64,000 nt of DNA from Luteimonas rhizosphaericola (GTDB lineage Bacteria > Pseudomonadota > Gammaproteobacteria > Xanthomonadales > Xanthomonadaceae). Location of the stretch: contig NZ_JARXRN010000020.1 of NCBI RefSeq assembly GCF_029888045.1, forward strand, positions 367,151 to 431,150, written 5' to 3'. The translations under genes were made by a program, and so were the position numbers. Positions 1 through 9,494 of the stretch are shown one piece after another. The first letter of the stretch is position 1, and the number at the start of each line of letters is the position of its first letter. The notes under the pieces were generated by a model that saw only the letters and a list, made by a program, of their open reading frames with translations, did no database searches and was not told where the DNA came from.

Positions 1-102
1 CGTGTGCCGGGCCGGCGGCGCGGCTTTTCCAGCGGCTGCGCGCCGCGTCGGCGCATCGCTGCCAGACGGTCCCCGGATGAACCAGCCCTTCCCTGCCCGC
101 CC

Positions 103-1650
103 ATGCCTGTCGCGCCGCACGGAGAAGTGACCGGCCACGACGCCCGCATCCGCCGCATCGTCGTCGTCGGCGGCGGCAGCGCCGGCTGGATGGCCGCCGC
201 CACGCTCGCGACCTACCTCGGACGCGGTTCGTCGGTGCGACTGGTGGAATCGGAAGAGATCGGCATCGTCGGCGTGGGCGAGGCCAGCGTGCCCCACCTG
301 AAGACCTTCAACGGCGAGGTCCTCGGGATCGACGAGGCCGAATTCCTCACCGCCACGCAGGGCACGTTCAAGCTCGGGATCGAATTCCGCGACTGGGGAC
401 GCATCGGCGACGCGTACATGCACGGCTTCGGGCGGATCGGCCGCTCGATGGGGCCGCTGCCGTTCCACCAGTTCTGGCTGAAGCGGTTCCTCGCGGGCCA
501 CGCGCCCGGCATCGGCGCATATACGCTGCAGACGGTCGCCGCGCCGCAGGGCCGGTTCACGGTTGGCGGATCCGATGCGTCCGCCGGCTCGCCGCTGGCG
601 GACTTCGCCTACGCCTACCATTTCGATGCCGGTCGCTATGCACGCTTCCTGCGCACGCTGGCGGAGCGGCGCGGCGCAACCAGGACCGAAGGCCGCATCG
701 TCGATGTGGTACGGCGGGCCGCGGACGGCTTCGTCGAAGCCGTGGTACTGGAAAGCGGCGAGCGCATCGAGGGAGATCTGTTCATCGACTGCTCGGGCTT
801 CCGGGCGCTGCTGATCGGACAGGCGCTGGAGATCGACTACGTCGATTGGCGCCAGTGGCTGCCCTGCGATCGCGCGATGGCGGTGCCCAGCGCCAACGCC
901 GGGCCGCCGACGCCGTATACGCGAGCCACGGCGCGTGCCGCGGGCTGGCAGTGGCGCATTCCGCTGCAGCACCGCACCGGCAACGGCTACGTCTACGCCA
1001 GCGAGCACCTGAGCGACGACGAAGCCGCCGCCACGCTGCTCGCCCACCTCGATGGCGAAGCCCTCGCCGAGCCGCGAGCGCTGCGTTTCACCACCGGCAT
1101 GCGGCGCGAGTTCTGGAGCGCGAACGTCGTGGCGCTCGGCCTGGCCAGCGGATTCATGGAGCCGCTGGAGTCGACCAGCATCTACCTCGTGCAGTCGGGG
1201 CTGCAGCGCCTGCTCGGGCTGTTCCCCGACCTCGGCTTCGAGCCGCAGCTGGCCAGGCGCTACAACGCCGACACCACGTTCGAATACGAGCGTATCCGCG
1301 ACTTCCTCGTGCTGCACTACCACGCCACCGCGCGCGACGACAGCCCGTTCTGGACCCACTGCCGCACGATGCCGGTTCCCGAGGCCTTGCGCGAGACGAT
1401 CACGATGTTCCAGCGCGACGGGCGCTACTTCCGCCACGGCGACGACTTCTTCGCCCTGCCCAGCTGGGTGCAGGTCATGCTGGGGCAAGGCATCGTGCCG
1501 GCGGGCTACCATCCGGTCGTGGACGAGATGCCCGAAGCGCACCTGGACGCGTTCCTGGCCCGCGTGCGCGAAGACATCGCCCGCGCGGCCGCGGCCATGC
1601 CGACGCACCAGCAGTTCATCGACCGCTATTGCAAGGCGCCGCCGGCATGA
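103..1650 (+). CDS. Flavin-dependent tryptophan halogenase-family protein
   Basis: The protein has 515 residues and the features of flavin-dependent halogenases, which use FADH2, chloride or bromide and oxygen. An N-terminal FAD motif (GGGSAG, residues 23-28) is followed by a lysine in TFKLGIEF (K90), which aligns with the catalytic lysine of PrnA. The family motif WQWRIP is at residues 282-287, and the glutamate in PLESTSIYL (E356) matches the second catalytic residue. I chose the ATG at 103 because it begins just before the FAD fold; upstream in-frame codons give an arginine-rich extension unlike the family. No clear Shine-Dalgarno is visible. It lies 40 bp upstream of a sugar isomerase and a GH92 mannosidase and probably shares their transcript. 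Such halogenase-like proteins recur near TonB-receptor glycan loci in Xanthomonas and Caulobacter relatives, where the substrate is unknown. The fold is certain; a tryptophan substrate is not supported. Confidence 0.87.
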   Translation: MPVAPHGEVTGHDARIRRIVVVGGGSAGWMAAATLATYLGRGSSVRLVESEEIGIVGVGEASVPHLKTFNGEVLGIDEAEFLTATQGTFKLGIEFRDWGRIGDAYMHGFGRIGRSMGPLPFHQFWLKRFLAGHAPGIGAYTLQTVAAPQGRFTVGGSDASAGSPLADFAYAYHFDAGRYARFLRTLAERRGATRTEGRIVDVVRRAADGFVEAVVLESGERIEGDLFIDCSGFRALLIGQALEIDYVDWRQWLPCDRAMAVPSANAGPPTPYTRATARAAGWQWRIPLQHRTGNGYVYASEHLSDDEAAATLLAHLDGEALAEPRALRFTTGMRREFWSANVVALGLASGFMEPLESTSIYLVQSGLQRLLGLFPDLGFEPQLARRYNADTTFEYERIRDFLVLHYHATARDDSPFWTHCRTMPVPEALRETITMFQRDGRYFRHGDDFFALPSWVQVMLGQGIVPAGYHPVVDEMPEAHLDAFLARVREDIARAAAAMPTHQQFIDRYCKAPPA

Positions 1651-1690
1651 GCGCTGCCCCCACCCTGTCCGATACAAGCCTCCCGACCCG

Positions 1691-2989
1691 ATGAATTTCC
1701 AGTCCTCCCCGACGCCCGACGCCCCCGCGCATGCCGACTTCCGCAGCGAAGCCTTCCTGCGCGAGCACATCCGCCACACCATGGCCTTCTACCATCCGCG
1801 CTGCATCGACCCGGCCGGCGGCTTCTTCCACTACTTCAAGGACGACGGGCGCGTCTACGACGCCTCGCACCGGCACCTGGTCAGCAGCACCCGCTTCGTC
1901 TTCAACTACGCCACCGCCGCACTCGAGTTCGGGGGCGAGGATCCGGCGCTGCGCGAGGCGTACATGGCCGCGGTCCGCCACGGCCTGGCGTTCCTGCGCG
2001 AGCGCCATTTCGATCCCGCCAGCGGCGGCTACGCCTGGACCCTGCGCGACGGCGTGGCCGAGGACACCACCCAGCACTGCTACGGCGCGGCCTTCGTGCT
2101 GCTCGCGTATTCGATCGCGCTGAAGGCCGGCGTCGAAGAGTGCCGCGGCTGGATGGATGCGCACTGGAACCTGCTGGAGACGCGCTACTGGGAGCCGAAG
2201 CACGGCCTGTATCGCGACGAGGCCACGCGCGACTGGCGGTTCAGCGACTATCGCGGCCAGAACGCCAACATGCACATGTGCGAGGCGATGCTGGCGGCGT
2301 TCGAGGCCAGCCGCGAGCCGCGCTACCTGGAGCGCGCACTGACCCTGGCCGACCACATGACCCGGCGCCAGGCCGCCCAGTGCGACGGCCTGGTGTGGGA
2401 ACACTACGACGCCGACTGGCAGGTGGACACCGACTACCACCGCGACGATCCGAAGCACCTGTTCCGCCCCTGGGGCTTCCAGCCGGGGCACCAGACCGAA
2501 TGGTCCAAGCTGCTGCTGATCCTCGATGGCCACCTGCGCGACGCCGGCACGCCGCAGACGTGGTTGGTGCCGCGCGCGCGGGAGCTGTTCGACCGCTCGG
2601 TGCAGGCGGCGTGGGATCCGGAGTTCGGCGGCCTGATGTACGGCTTCGCGCCGGAGTCGCTGCGCAGGGACGTGCCCGGGCCGTCGCTGCCCGACGGCCG
2701 CCACTTCATCTGCGACGACGACAAGTACTTCTGGGTGCAGGCCGAGTCGCTGGCGTGCGCGGCGCGTCTGGCGTCGGCCACCGGCGACGCGCGCTACTGG
2801 GAGTGGTACGACCGCCTCTGGGATTACGCATGGCGACACATGGTGGACCACCGGTACGGCGCCTGGTTCCGCATCCTCGATCGGGAGAACCGCAAGCATG
2901 ACGACGACAAGAGCCCGGCCGGCAAGACCGACTACCACACGATGGGCGCCTGCCACGACGTGCTCGCGGTGCTGCGCGGCCGTGGCTGA
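1691..2989 (+). CDS. AGE-family sugar isomerase/epimerase, probable D-mannose isomerase
   Basis: This 432-residue protein belongs to the N-acylglucosamine 2-epimerase (alpha6/alpha6 barrel) family. Conserved features include RHLVSSTRFVFNYA near residue 61, NANMHMCEAM with H195, PGHQTEW with H267, and DYHTMGACHDVL near the C-terminus. These histidines match the catalytic and binding positions of YihS-type aldose-ketose isomerases. It has no signal peptide, so it is cytoplasmic. It lies between a halogenase-like gene and a secreted GH92 alpha-mannosidase that starts 4 bp after its stop. The likeliest job is therefore turning released mannose into fructose, with 2-epimerisation of mannose, mannobiose or glucose as alternatives. 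The family call is solid; the mannose substrate is inferred from context. Confidence 0.85.
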   Translation: MNFQSSPTPDAPAHADFRSEAFLREHIRHTMAFYHPRCIDPAGGFFHYFKDDGRVYDASHRHLVSSTRFVFNYATAALEFGGEDPALREAYMAAVRHGLAFLRERHFDPASGGYAWTLRDGVAEDTTQHCYGAAFVLLAYSIALKAGVEECRGWMDAHWNLLETRYWEPKHGLYRDEATRDWRFSDYRGQNANMHMCEAMLAAFEASREPRYLERALTLADHMTRRQAAQCDGLVWEHYDADWQVDTDYHRDDPKHLFRPWGFQPGHQTEWSKLLLILDGHLRDAGTPQTWLVPRARELFDRSVQAAWDPEFGGLMYGFAPESLRRDVPGPSLPDGRHFICDDDKYFWVQAESLACAARLASATGDARYWEWYDRLWDYAWRHMVDHRYGAWFRILDRENRKHDDDKSPAGKTDYHTMGACHDVLAVLRGRG

Positions 2990-2993
2990 GCGC

Positions 2994-5900
2994 ATGCGCG
3001 ATCTTCCCGCCCTCCTGGCGCTGCCGCTGCTGGCGCTCGCGACCGCCGCATCGATCGCAGGCGAGCCGGCCTTCTCCACGTCGTTCGAACGCGACGACCC
3101 CGCGCCGGTCCAGCGCGGCGACGACGGGGCGCGGGTGCGCCTCGGCACCGGTCCCGAGACGCCCTACGCCGCCCGCGCCGGCATGGGCTACAGCGGCCTG
3201 GCCGCGCTGCGCTTCGAGGGCACGGGGGGGCGCGCGCGATTGTTCGAGGTCGACATCCCGGTGCGGGCCGACACCCGCCTGTCGTGGCTGGTGCTGCCGG
3301 AGATCGTCGGCGAGGACACGGTCGCCTCCACCGGTGTCTCGCTCGATCTGGTCTTCGACGACGGCCGCCGCCTGTCGGAGACCGGCGCACGCGACCACCA
3401 CGGCGCCGCCATCGGCGCGCAGGCGCAGGCCGACTCGGAGACGCTCTACCCGCAGCAGTGGGCGCGCAAGGAGGTCCGGCTCGGCGACGTGGCCGGCCTG
3501 TCCGGCCGCCGCATCCGCGCGATCGAGATCGAACTGGCGCCGGGCGAGGGCGCCGTGGCCCGCGGCTGGATCGACGACATCGCAATCGACGCGGCAACGC
3601 CCGCCGGCGAGCTTCGGCCCAGCGATCGCGTGCCCACCACCCGCGGCACCCAGTCCAACGGCACCTTCTCGCGCGGCAACAACATCCCGGCCACCGCGAT
3701 GCCGCACGGCTTCAACTTCTGGGTGCCGGTGACCGACGCCGGCACCCTGTCGTGGCTGTACCGCTGGAACGAGCACAACGGCGACGACAACCGCCCGCGC
3801 CTGCAGGCGCTGTCGATCAGCCACCAGCCCAGCCCCTGGATGGGCGACCGGCAGACGTTCCAGGTGATGCCGTCCGCGGCCGCCGGCGTACCCGACGCCG
3901 ATCGCGAGCGGCGTGCGCTGTCGTTCTCGCACGATCGCGAACTCGCCCGCCCGCACACCTACCGCGTCGACTTCGACAACGGCATCCGCGCCGAACTCGC
4001 GCCCAGCGGACGCGCGGCGATCTTCCGCTTCCGCTTTCCGCAGGGCGCCGACGCCAACCTGCTGTTCGACAACGTCGACGACCGCGGCGGGCTGACGCTC
4101 GACGCGCAGGCGCAGGCGCTGCACGGCTACACCGACACCCGCAGCGGCCTGTCCAACGGCGCCACCCGGATGTTCGTCTACGCGCGCTTCGACCAGCCCT
4201 GGCGCGACAGCGGCATGCTCGACACCGGCCGGCCTACCGGCTACGTGAAGTTCGCGCCCGGCGCGGACGGCGAGGTGCGCATGCGCATCGCCACCTCGCT
4301 GGTCTCGGTCGACCAGGCGCGGCGCAACCTCGAGCTGGAGATCGGCGACGACGGCTTCGAAGCCGTGCGCGCCCGGGCGCAGGACGCCTGGGACGCCCTG
4401 CTCGGCCGCGTGCAGGTGGCAGGCGCCAGCGACGACGAGCTGACGACCGTCTATTCCAACCTGTACCGGCTGTTCCTGTATCCGAACGTCGCGCACGAGA
4501 ACTTCGGGACGAACGAGCGCCCGGACTGGCAGCACGCCGACCAGAGCAGCTGGTCGGAGGACGTGCCAGGCGGCGATGCCACGCGCACGTCCGCGCGGAT
4601 CCTGCCCGGCAAGGTTTACGTCAACAACGGGTTCTGGGACACCTTCCGCACCAGCTGGCCGGCCTACGCGCTGTTCGCGCCCACCCGCGCGGGCGAGATG
4701 GTCGACGGCTTCCTGCAGCAGTACCGCGACGGCGGCTGGGTGGCGCGTTGGTCGTCTCCCGGCTATGCGGACCTGATGGTGGGCACCAGTTCCGACGTCG
4801 CCTTCGCCGACGCCTGGCACAAGGGCGTGCGCGGATTCGATCCGCACGAGGCCTACGAGGCCGCGCTGCGCAACGCCACCGTCGTGCCGCCGGTCTCCAA
4901 TGTCGGTCGCAAGGGGCTGGCGCAGTCGATGTACCGCGGCTACGCCGACGCCTCGGTGCACGAGGGGATGTCGTGGACGCTGGAGGGCGCGCTCAACGAC
5001 TATGGCCTCGCCACGCTGGCCGAGGCGCTGGCCGCCGAGGACGGGGACTCCGACCGGGCCAGGCGCTACCGCGAGGAAGCCGCGTACTTCCGCGCCCGCG
5101 CCACGGACTACGTGCACGTCTACGACGCCGGCACCGGCTTCTTCCGCGGCCGCGATGCCGACGGCGACTGGCGCGAGCCGGCGTCCCGCTTCGATCCGCG
5201 CGTCTGGGGCCACGACTACACCGAATCCAATGCCTGGACCTTCGCCTTCACCGCACCGCACGACGCCGAAGGCCTGGCGGCCCTGATGGGCGGGCGCGCG
5301 GCGCTGGCGCAGCGGCTGGACGCGTTCTTCGCCACCCCGGAAACCGCGCACGCGCGCTTCGCGGGCAGCTACGGCCGCGTGATCCACGAGATGACCGAGG
5401 CGCGCGACGTGCGCATGGGCATGTACGCGCACAGCAACCAGCCCTCGCACCACATCCCGTGGATGTACGTGGCCGCCGGTCAGCCGTGGAAGGCACAGCG
5501 GATCTCGCGCGAGGTGATGCGGCGCCTGTACCTGGGCAGCGAGATCGGCCAGGGCTATCCCGGCGACGAGGACAACGGCGAGATGTCGGCCTGGTACCTG
5601 TTCTCGATGATGGGCCTGTACCCGCTGCGCATGGGCGCCCCGGAATACGTGATCGGCTCGCCCGCGTTCGATCGCGTCGACCTGCGGCTCGACAACGGCC
5701 GCACGCTCAGCGTGGTCGCGCGCGACAACGGCCCCGGCAACGTCTACGTGCAGTCGCTGACGCTGAACGGCCGCCAGTGGGACAAGGCCTGGCTGCGGCA
5801 CGCGGATATCGCCGGGGGCGGTACGCTCGAGTTCACCATGGGTCCGGAGCCGTCCGCCTGGGGCAGCGGCGAGGATGCGCTGCCGCCGTCGCTGACGCGG

Positions 5901-6344
5901 GCGGGCGCGAGGCCGGAGCAACGCGTCGATCACGGCGGTGACGCACGCGTGCGCATCGAGGGCGTGGACACGCGCGCCGACGCACTCGTCGACGACGATG
6001 CCGCGACCTCGCTGCAGCTGCCGGCCGGCGCAGCGGTGGTCGCGCGCTTCGATGCGCCCACTCGCATCGCCCATTACACGCTCACGAGCGGGGACGATTC
6101 GCTCCCGCCCATCGGCTGGGTGCTCGAGGGTCGCAGCGGATCCGGCCCGTGGACGGCGCTGGACGAGCGCCGCGACGAGGCGTTCCGCTGGGCGCGCCAG
6201 TTGCGCCCGTTCGATATCGCCTCGCCGGGCGCCTACAGCGAATACCGCCTGCGCTTCACCCCGGACACCCCGGTGGAGCTGGCGGAGCTCGAACTGCAGC
6301 GGTCGCGGCCGGCGGAGGTGGGTGCAGCCGCGTCGGCGCGGTGA
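2994..6344 (+). CDS. Secreted GH92 alpha-mannosidase with C-terminal discoidin-like domain
   Basis: The protein has 1116 residues. From the ATG at 2994 it begins with a clean Sec signal peptide (MRDLPALLALPLLALATAA). A GTG at 2982 is in frame but would overlap the upstream gene and spoil the signal. The GH92 core is clear. YTESNAWTF carries the expected catalytic acid (E744), PGDEDNGEMSAWY carries the paired aspartates (D858 and D860) of this calcium-dependent inverting family, and HSNQPSHHIPWMY lies between them. Residues about 980-1105 form an F5/8 type C-like beta-sandwich, probably for carbohydrate binding. It should release mannose from alpha-mannosides in the periplasm or outside the cell. 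Linkage preference cannot be read safely; in HSNQPSHH a glutamine stands where many relatives have glutamate, which may alter it. Confidence 0.93.
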   Translation: MRDLPALLALPLLALATAASIAGEPAFSTSFERDDPAPVQRGDDGARVRLGTGPETPYAARAGMGYSGLAALRFEGTGGRARLFEVDIPVRADTRLSWLVLPEIVGEDTVASTGVSLDLVFDDGRRLSETGARDHHGAAIGAQAQADSETLYPQQWARKEVRLGDVAGLSGRRIRAIEIELAPGEGAVARGWIDDIAIDAATPAGELRPSDRVPTTRGTQSNGTFSRGNNIPATAMPHGFNFWVPVTDAGTLSWLYRWNEHNGDDNRPRLQALSISHQPSPWMGDRQTFQVMPSAAAGVPDADRERRALSFSHDRELARPHTYRVDFDNGIRAELAPSGRAAIFRFRFPQGADANLLFDNVDDRGGLTLDAQAQALHGYTDTRSGLSNGATRMFVYARFDQPWRDSGMLDTGRPTGYVKFAPGADGEVRMRIATSLVSVDQARRNLELEIGDDGFEAVRARAQDAWDALLGRVQVAGASDDELTTVYSNLYRLFLYPNVAHENFGTNERPDWQHADQSSWSEDVPGGDATRTSARILPGKVYVNNGFWDTFRTSWPAYALFAPTRAGEMVDGFLQQYRDGGWVARWSSPGYADLMVGTSSDVAFADAWHKGVRGFDPHEAYEAALRNATVVPPVSNVGRKGLAQSMYRGYADASVHEGMSWTLEGALNDYGLATLAEALAAEDGDSDRARRYREEAAYFRARATDYVHVYDAGTGFFRGRDADGDWREPASRFDPRVWGHDYTESNAWTFAFTAPHDAEGLAALMGGRAALAQRLDAFFATPETAHARFAGSYGRVIHEMTEARDVRMGMYAHSNQPSHHIPWMYVAAGQPWKAQRISREVMRRLYLGSEIGQGYPGDEDNGEMSAWYLFSMMGLYPLRMGAPEYVIGSPAFDRVDLRLDNGRTLSVVARDNGPGNVYVQSLTLNGRQWDKAWLRHADIAGGGTLEFTMGPEPSAWGSGEDALPPSLTRAGARPEQRVDHGGDARVRIEGVDTRADALVDDDAATSLQLPAGAAVVARFDAPTRIAHYTLTSGDDSLPPIGWVLEGRSGSGPWTALDERRDEAFRWARQLRPFDIASPGAYSEYRLRFTPDTPVELAELELQRSRPAEVGAAASAR

Positions 6345-6448
6345 TCCGGATGCGGTCCGGGCGCGCCGCGCGGGCGCCTGGACCGGCTTCAGGCGGGTGC
6401 GGGCGCCGTGCGGACGCCGGGTCCAGGCCATGGGCGTGGACGCGGCGC

Positions 6449-6478
6449 AGGGAGGTGCGCGCTGCAGCGCGTCCCTCT
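6449..6478. terminator. GC-rich palindrome between convergent genes (possible terminator)
   Basis: An imperfect inverted repeat centred on CTGCAG (arms GTGCGCGCTG and CAGCGCGT, flanked by GGGAGG and CCCTC) lies between the convergent GH92 and lolD genes. No T-tract follows on either strand, so an intrinsic terminator is only possible. The rest of the 156 bp gap shows nothing else I can support. Confidence 0.3.
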
Positions 6479-6500
6479 CGCACTGCGCACCGGGATCGGC

Positions 6501-7244
6501 TCAGACCGCGTCGCGCGCCACTTCGCGCAGCTTGCCTTCGTGCAGTTCGACCACGCGGTCGAGCCGTCGCGCCAGGCGGCGGTCGTGCGTCACCAGCACC
6601 AGGCTGGTGCGCTGCGCGCGGTTGAGGTCGAGCATCAGCGCGAACACCGTCTCGGCGGTCTTCTCGTCGAGGTTGCCGGTGGGCTCGTCGCCCAGCACGC
6701 AGGCCGGCCGGTTGACCAGCGCCCGCGCCACCGCCGCGCGCTGGCGTTCGCCGCCCGACAGCTCGCCCGGCTTGTGTTCGAGCCGGTGGCCCAGCCCGAC
6801 CGATTCGAGCAGCGCGCGCGCGCGCGCGGACGCATCGTCCATCGCGCAGCCACCCAGCAGCACCGGCAGCATCACGTTTTCCAGCGCCGTGAACTCCGGC
6901 AGCAGGTGGTGGAACTGGTACACGAAGCCCAGCGCGCGGTTGCGCAGCTGCCCGCGCGCGGCATCGGACAGCGCGCTCATCTTCTGCCCGGCGACGTAGA
7001 CCTCGCCGGCGGTCGGCGTGTCCAGGCCGCCGAGCAGGTGCAGCAGCGTGCTCTTGCCCGCGCCCGACGCGCCGAGGATCGCCACCGTCTCGCCAGGCGC
7101 GACCGCGAAGTCCAGCCCGTCGAACACCGGCGTGTGCATCTTGCCTTCGGCGTAGGTCTTGCCCAGCGCGTCGGCACGGATGACGGGCTCGGGCGGCGCG
7201 CCGTCCGTCGCGACCGCCGGCCGCGGATGCATCGACTCACTCAT
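6501..7244 (-). CDS. lolD: Lipoprotein-releasing ABC transporter ATPase LolD
   Basis: This 247-residue ABC ATPase has Walker [10 protein letters not shown] (58-66), signature LSGGE (162-166) and Walker B CVLGDEP (182-188). The segment [21 protein letters not shown] is the characteristic Q-loop region of LolD. LolD powers release of outer-membrane lipoproteins from the inner membrane to LolA. The gene overlaps the upstream lolC by 8 bp, which indicates coupled translation of ATPase and permease. An N-terminal extension of about 20 residues is rich in proline and alanine; a later start is possible but no better methionine precedes the beta-strand [11 protein letters not shown]. Confidence 0.95.
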   Translation of the reverse strand: MSESMHPRPAVATDGAPPEPVIRADALGKTYAEGKMHTPVFDGLDFAVAPGETVAILGASGAGKSTLLHLLGGLDTPTAGEVYVAGQKMSALSDAARGQLRNRALGFVYQFHHLLPEFTALENVMLPVLLGGCAMDDASARARALLESVGLGHRLEHKPGELSGGERQRAAVARALVNRPACVLGDEPTGNLDEKTAETVFALMLDLNRAQRTSLVLVTHDRRLARRLDRVVELHEGKLREVARDAV

Positions 7245-8490
7245 AGCGCAACGCCTCCGCCGGCGCGGTGCGCGCCGCGCGCCAGGCCGGGTAGATGGTG
7301 GCCATCAATGCCAGCAGCAGCGCCACCAGCGCGATCACCACCACGTCGCCGGGCTGCAGGTCGATCGGCAGGCCGGTCACGTAGTACACGTCCTCGGGCA
7401 TCAGCACCACGTCGAAGGCGCGTTCGATCGCGCGCAGGATGTGCTCGAGGTTGAAGGTCAGCAGCAGCCCGCCCACCACGCCCAGCACCGTGCCGATCAC
7501 GCCGATCAGGGTGCCCTGCACCACGAACACCGCCATCACTCCGCGCGGGGTGAGGCCCAGCGTGCGCAGGATGGCGATGTCGGCAAGCTTGTCGGTCACC
7601 AGCATCACCTGCGAGTTGAGCAGCGAGAACGCGCCCATCAGGATGATCAGCGACAGCAGGATGCCGATCATCGTCTTCTCGAGCTTGAGCGCGCGGAACA
7701 TGTTCGCGTTCTCCATGCTCCAGTCGCTGACCAGGTAGTAGCTGCGGTTCTCGCGCGCCAGCGCCTCGGCCAGGTCGCGGGCGACGTTCCAGGCCTGGTC
7801 CATGTCGTGCAGCTTCAGGCGCACGCCGGTCACGCCCTCGCCCATGCGCATCACGCGCTGGGCGTCGGCCATGTGCACGACGGCCAGGCGCCGGTCGAAA
7901 TCCTGGTAACCCGCCTCGAAGATGCCGCTGACGGTGAAGCGCTTGAGCTGCGGCACCGCGCCCATGGGCGTGACCTGGAAGTCGGTGGTGACGACCACCT
8001 TGTCGCCCACGCGCGCCCCCAGCCACTGCGCCAGCTCCTTGCCGAGCACGATGTTGAACTCGCCCGGCCGCAGGTCCGACAGCTGGCCCTGCACCATCCA
8101 CGCCGCCAGTTCCGACACCTGCGATTCGTCCTCCGGCACCACGCCGCGGATCGCCGCCGGCTCCTGCCGGCTCGCGCGCAGCAGCGCCTGGGTATCGATG
8201 TAGGGCGCGGCCCCGGAAACGCGCGCATCGCGCTTGGCGACGTCGATCGCGTGCTCCCAGCCGATCATCGCCTCGCCCTGCGCGGTGACGGTGGCGTGGG
8301 CCACCATGCCCAGCATGCGGTCCTTGATTTCGCGCTGGAACCCGCTCATCACCGCCAGCGTGGTGATCAGGACCATCACGCCGATGGCGATGCCCAGGAT
8401 CGAGGCCAGCGACACGAAGGAGATGAAGCCGTTGCGGCGCTTCGCGCGCAGGTAGCGCAGGCCGATGGCGACGGGAACCGGTTTGAACAT
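7237..8490 (-). CDS. lolC: Lipoprotein-releasing permease LolC/LolE
   Basis: The protein has 417 residues with the LolC/E architecture: one transmembrane segment near residues 25-50, a large periplasmic domain, and three transmembrane segments near 270-400. The N-terminal [20 protein letters not shown] and the C-terminal AEALRYE are family hallmarks. It forms the membrane part of the complex that hands outer-membrane lipoproteins to LolA. Only one LolC/E gene is present before lolD, whereas enteric bacteria carry lolC-lolD-lolE. Either the partner lies elsewhere, or the complex uses two copies of this protein, as in LolF-type systems. The start at 8490 gives the conserved short cytoplasmic N-terminus. 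Confidence 0.92.
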   Translation of the reverse strand: MFKPVPVAIGLRYLRAKRRNGFISFVSLASILGIAIGVMVLITTLAVMSGFQREIKDRMLGMVAHATVTAQGEAMIGWEHAIDVAKRDARVSGAAPYIDTQALLRASRQEPAAIRGVVPEDESQVSELAAWMVQGQLSDLRPGEFNIVLGKELAQWLGARVGDKVVVTTDFQVTPMGAVPQLKRFTVSGIFEAGYQDFDRRLAVVHMADAQRVMRMGEGVTGVRLKLHDMDQAWNVARDLAEALARENRSYYLVSDWSMENANMFRALKLEKTMIGILLSLIILMGAFSLLNSQVMLVTDKLADIAILRTLGLTPRGVMAVFVVQGTLIGVIGTVLGVVGGLLLTFNLEHILRAIERAFDVVLMPEDVYYVTGLPIDLQPGDVVVIALVALLLALMATIYPAWRAARTAPAEALRYE

Positions 8491-8617
8491 GGGCCGCGGC
8501 GCTCAGCGTGCGCGCGGGGCGCGGAGGGCATGCGGCGCGCACGTCGGCGCGGACATGCCTCGCGGGAAACGCAGGAGTGTCGCCATGGGCGGCATCGGAC
8601 CGGTCGTCGGGAGCGGG

Positions 8618-9094
8618 CTATGGTGCCATCGAAGGCCCCCGGCGCGCAGCCCGAGGGGTCGGCGCGGCCAGTCGCAGTTCACGTCGTCGCGCCGGCGGCA
8701 GCGTGTCGGGCCACCAGGCCAGGCGCTGCCGACGGCCGCGTGCATCGCGCCAGGCCGCGAACGCCAGCGGCCCGCGCCACTGCAGCGAGAAGTCCGTGAC
8801 CGGTTCGCCATCCGCCTCCACCCGGTCCGCGTCGCCGGCCAGCACCAGGCTGCGGACCGGTCGCCCGACCTCGCGACGCGCCAGCCACGGCCCGTAGCCT
8901 GCCGCCGCCAGCGCGAGCGGCCACGCCGCCGGCGCCGGCATTTCCGAAGCGAGCACGGCGGCGGCCGCCAGCGGTCCGGACACCGCCAGCCAGCCGCACA
9001 GCCAGCGCGACGGCCGCCAGTCGATGCGGACGACGGTGGCCTCAGCGCGGCGGGAGTGCGCGGATGCGCTGGACGAGTGCGTCGAGTTCGGCAT
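8618..9094 (-). CDS. YgfX-like membrane protein encoded next to sdhE
   Basis: Downstream of sdhE the minus strand reads a small protein with the YgfX layout. [19 protein letters not shown] begins a hydrophobic hairpin, followed by a basic linker ([14 protein letters not shown]) and a small soluble domain ([19 protein letters not shown]). YgfX partners SdhE in many gammaproteobacteria and has been called CptA or an inner-membrane toxin. The start is a problem: between the sdhE stop (9042) and the hydrophobic segment there is no ATG, GTG or TTG in this frame. The nearest ATG, at 9094, lies inside sdhE and gives 158 residues with a low-complexity N-terminus. The product is therefore confident by position and architecture, while the 5' end is not. 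Confidence 0.6.
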   Translation of the reverse strand: MPNSTHSSSASAHSRRAEATVVRIDWRPSRWLCGWLAVSGPLAAAAVLASEMPAPAAWPLALAAAGYGPWLARREVGRPVRSLVLAGDADRVEADGEPVTDFSLQWRGPLAFAAWRDARGRRQRLAWWPDTLPPARRRELRLAAPTPRAARRGPSMAP

Positions 9095-9299
9095 CGGTGG
9101 CGGCCTCGTGCCCCATGAACCAGTGCCAGAGCCTATCGTCCTCGCAGTCCAGCAGGCGTAGGAAAACCCCGCGCTCGGCGTCGGACGCCTGCGGCCATGC
9201 GTGGTCGAGCCAGCGTTCGAACAGCTGGTCGAGTTCGCGCATGCCGCGCCGGCAGCGCCAGCGCAGACGCCGTAGTTCGGTCTCATCGGTGTCGCTCAT
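9042..9299 (-). CDS. sdhE: SdhE, succinate dehydrogenase FAD assembly factor
   Basis: This 85-residue protein belongs to the SdhE/Sdh5 family. The defining RGxxE motif is present as RGMRE at residues 18-22, followed by [13 protein letters not shown] and the [16 protein letters not shown] region. SdhE promotes covalent attachment of FAD to SdhA. It is encoded 195 bp downstream of sdhB on the same strand, matching its role. The ATG at 9299 gives the usual family length (about 80-90 residues). Confidence 0.93.
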   Translation of the reverse strand: MSDTDETELRRLRWRCRRGMRELDQLFERWLDHAWPQASDAERGVFLRLLDCEDDRLWHWFMGHEAATDAELDALVQRIRALPPR

Positions 9300-9494
9300 C
9301 GCCCCGCTCCCGTCGCCGCCCGGCGACCCGTGTGCACCGCCAGCGATGGCGGTTCGCCGGGAGGTCGTTCTCCAGGTCCATGGATCTCCGCCTTCGCGGG
9401 CATTGGGATCCTGCCGCGCCCTTGCCGCGACTCGCAGCTGTGCAGGAGATCCGGCCGACCGGTCAGGACGGCCAGCCCGGCCTCGTGTCGCGGA

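Noticed and set aside
1616..3148. 510-codon minus-strand frame opposite the sugar isomerase gene
   Set aside because: Same GC-rich shadow effect; composition is His/Arg/Val-rich with no recognisable family.
2706..6431. 1241-codon open frame on the minus strand opposite the GH92 gene
   Set aside because: It is an antisense reading of a GC-rich gene. The translation is low-complexity Arg/Ala/Val/Gly/His with no domain, while the plus strand has full GH92 motifs.
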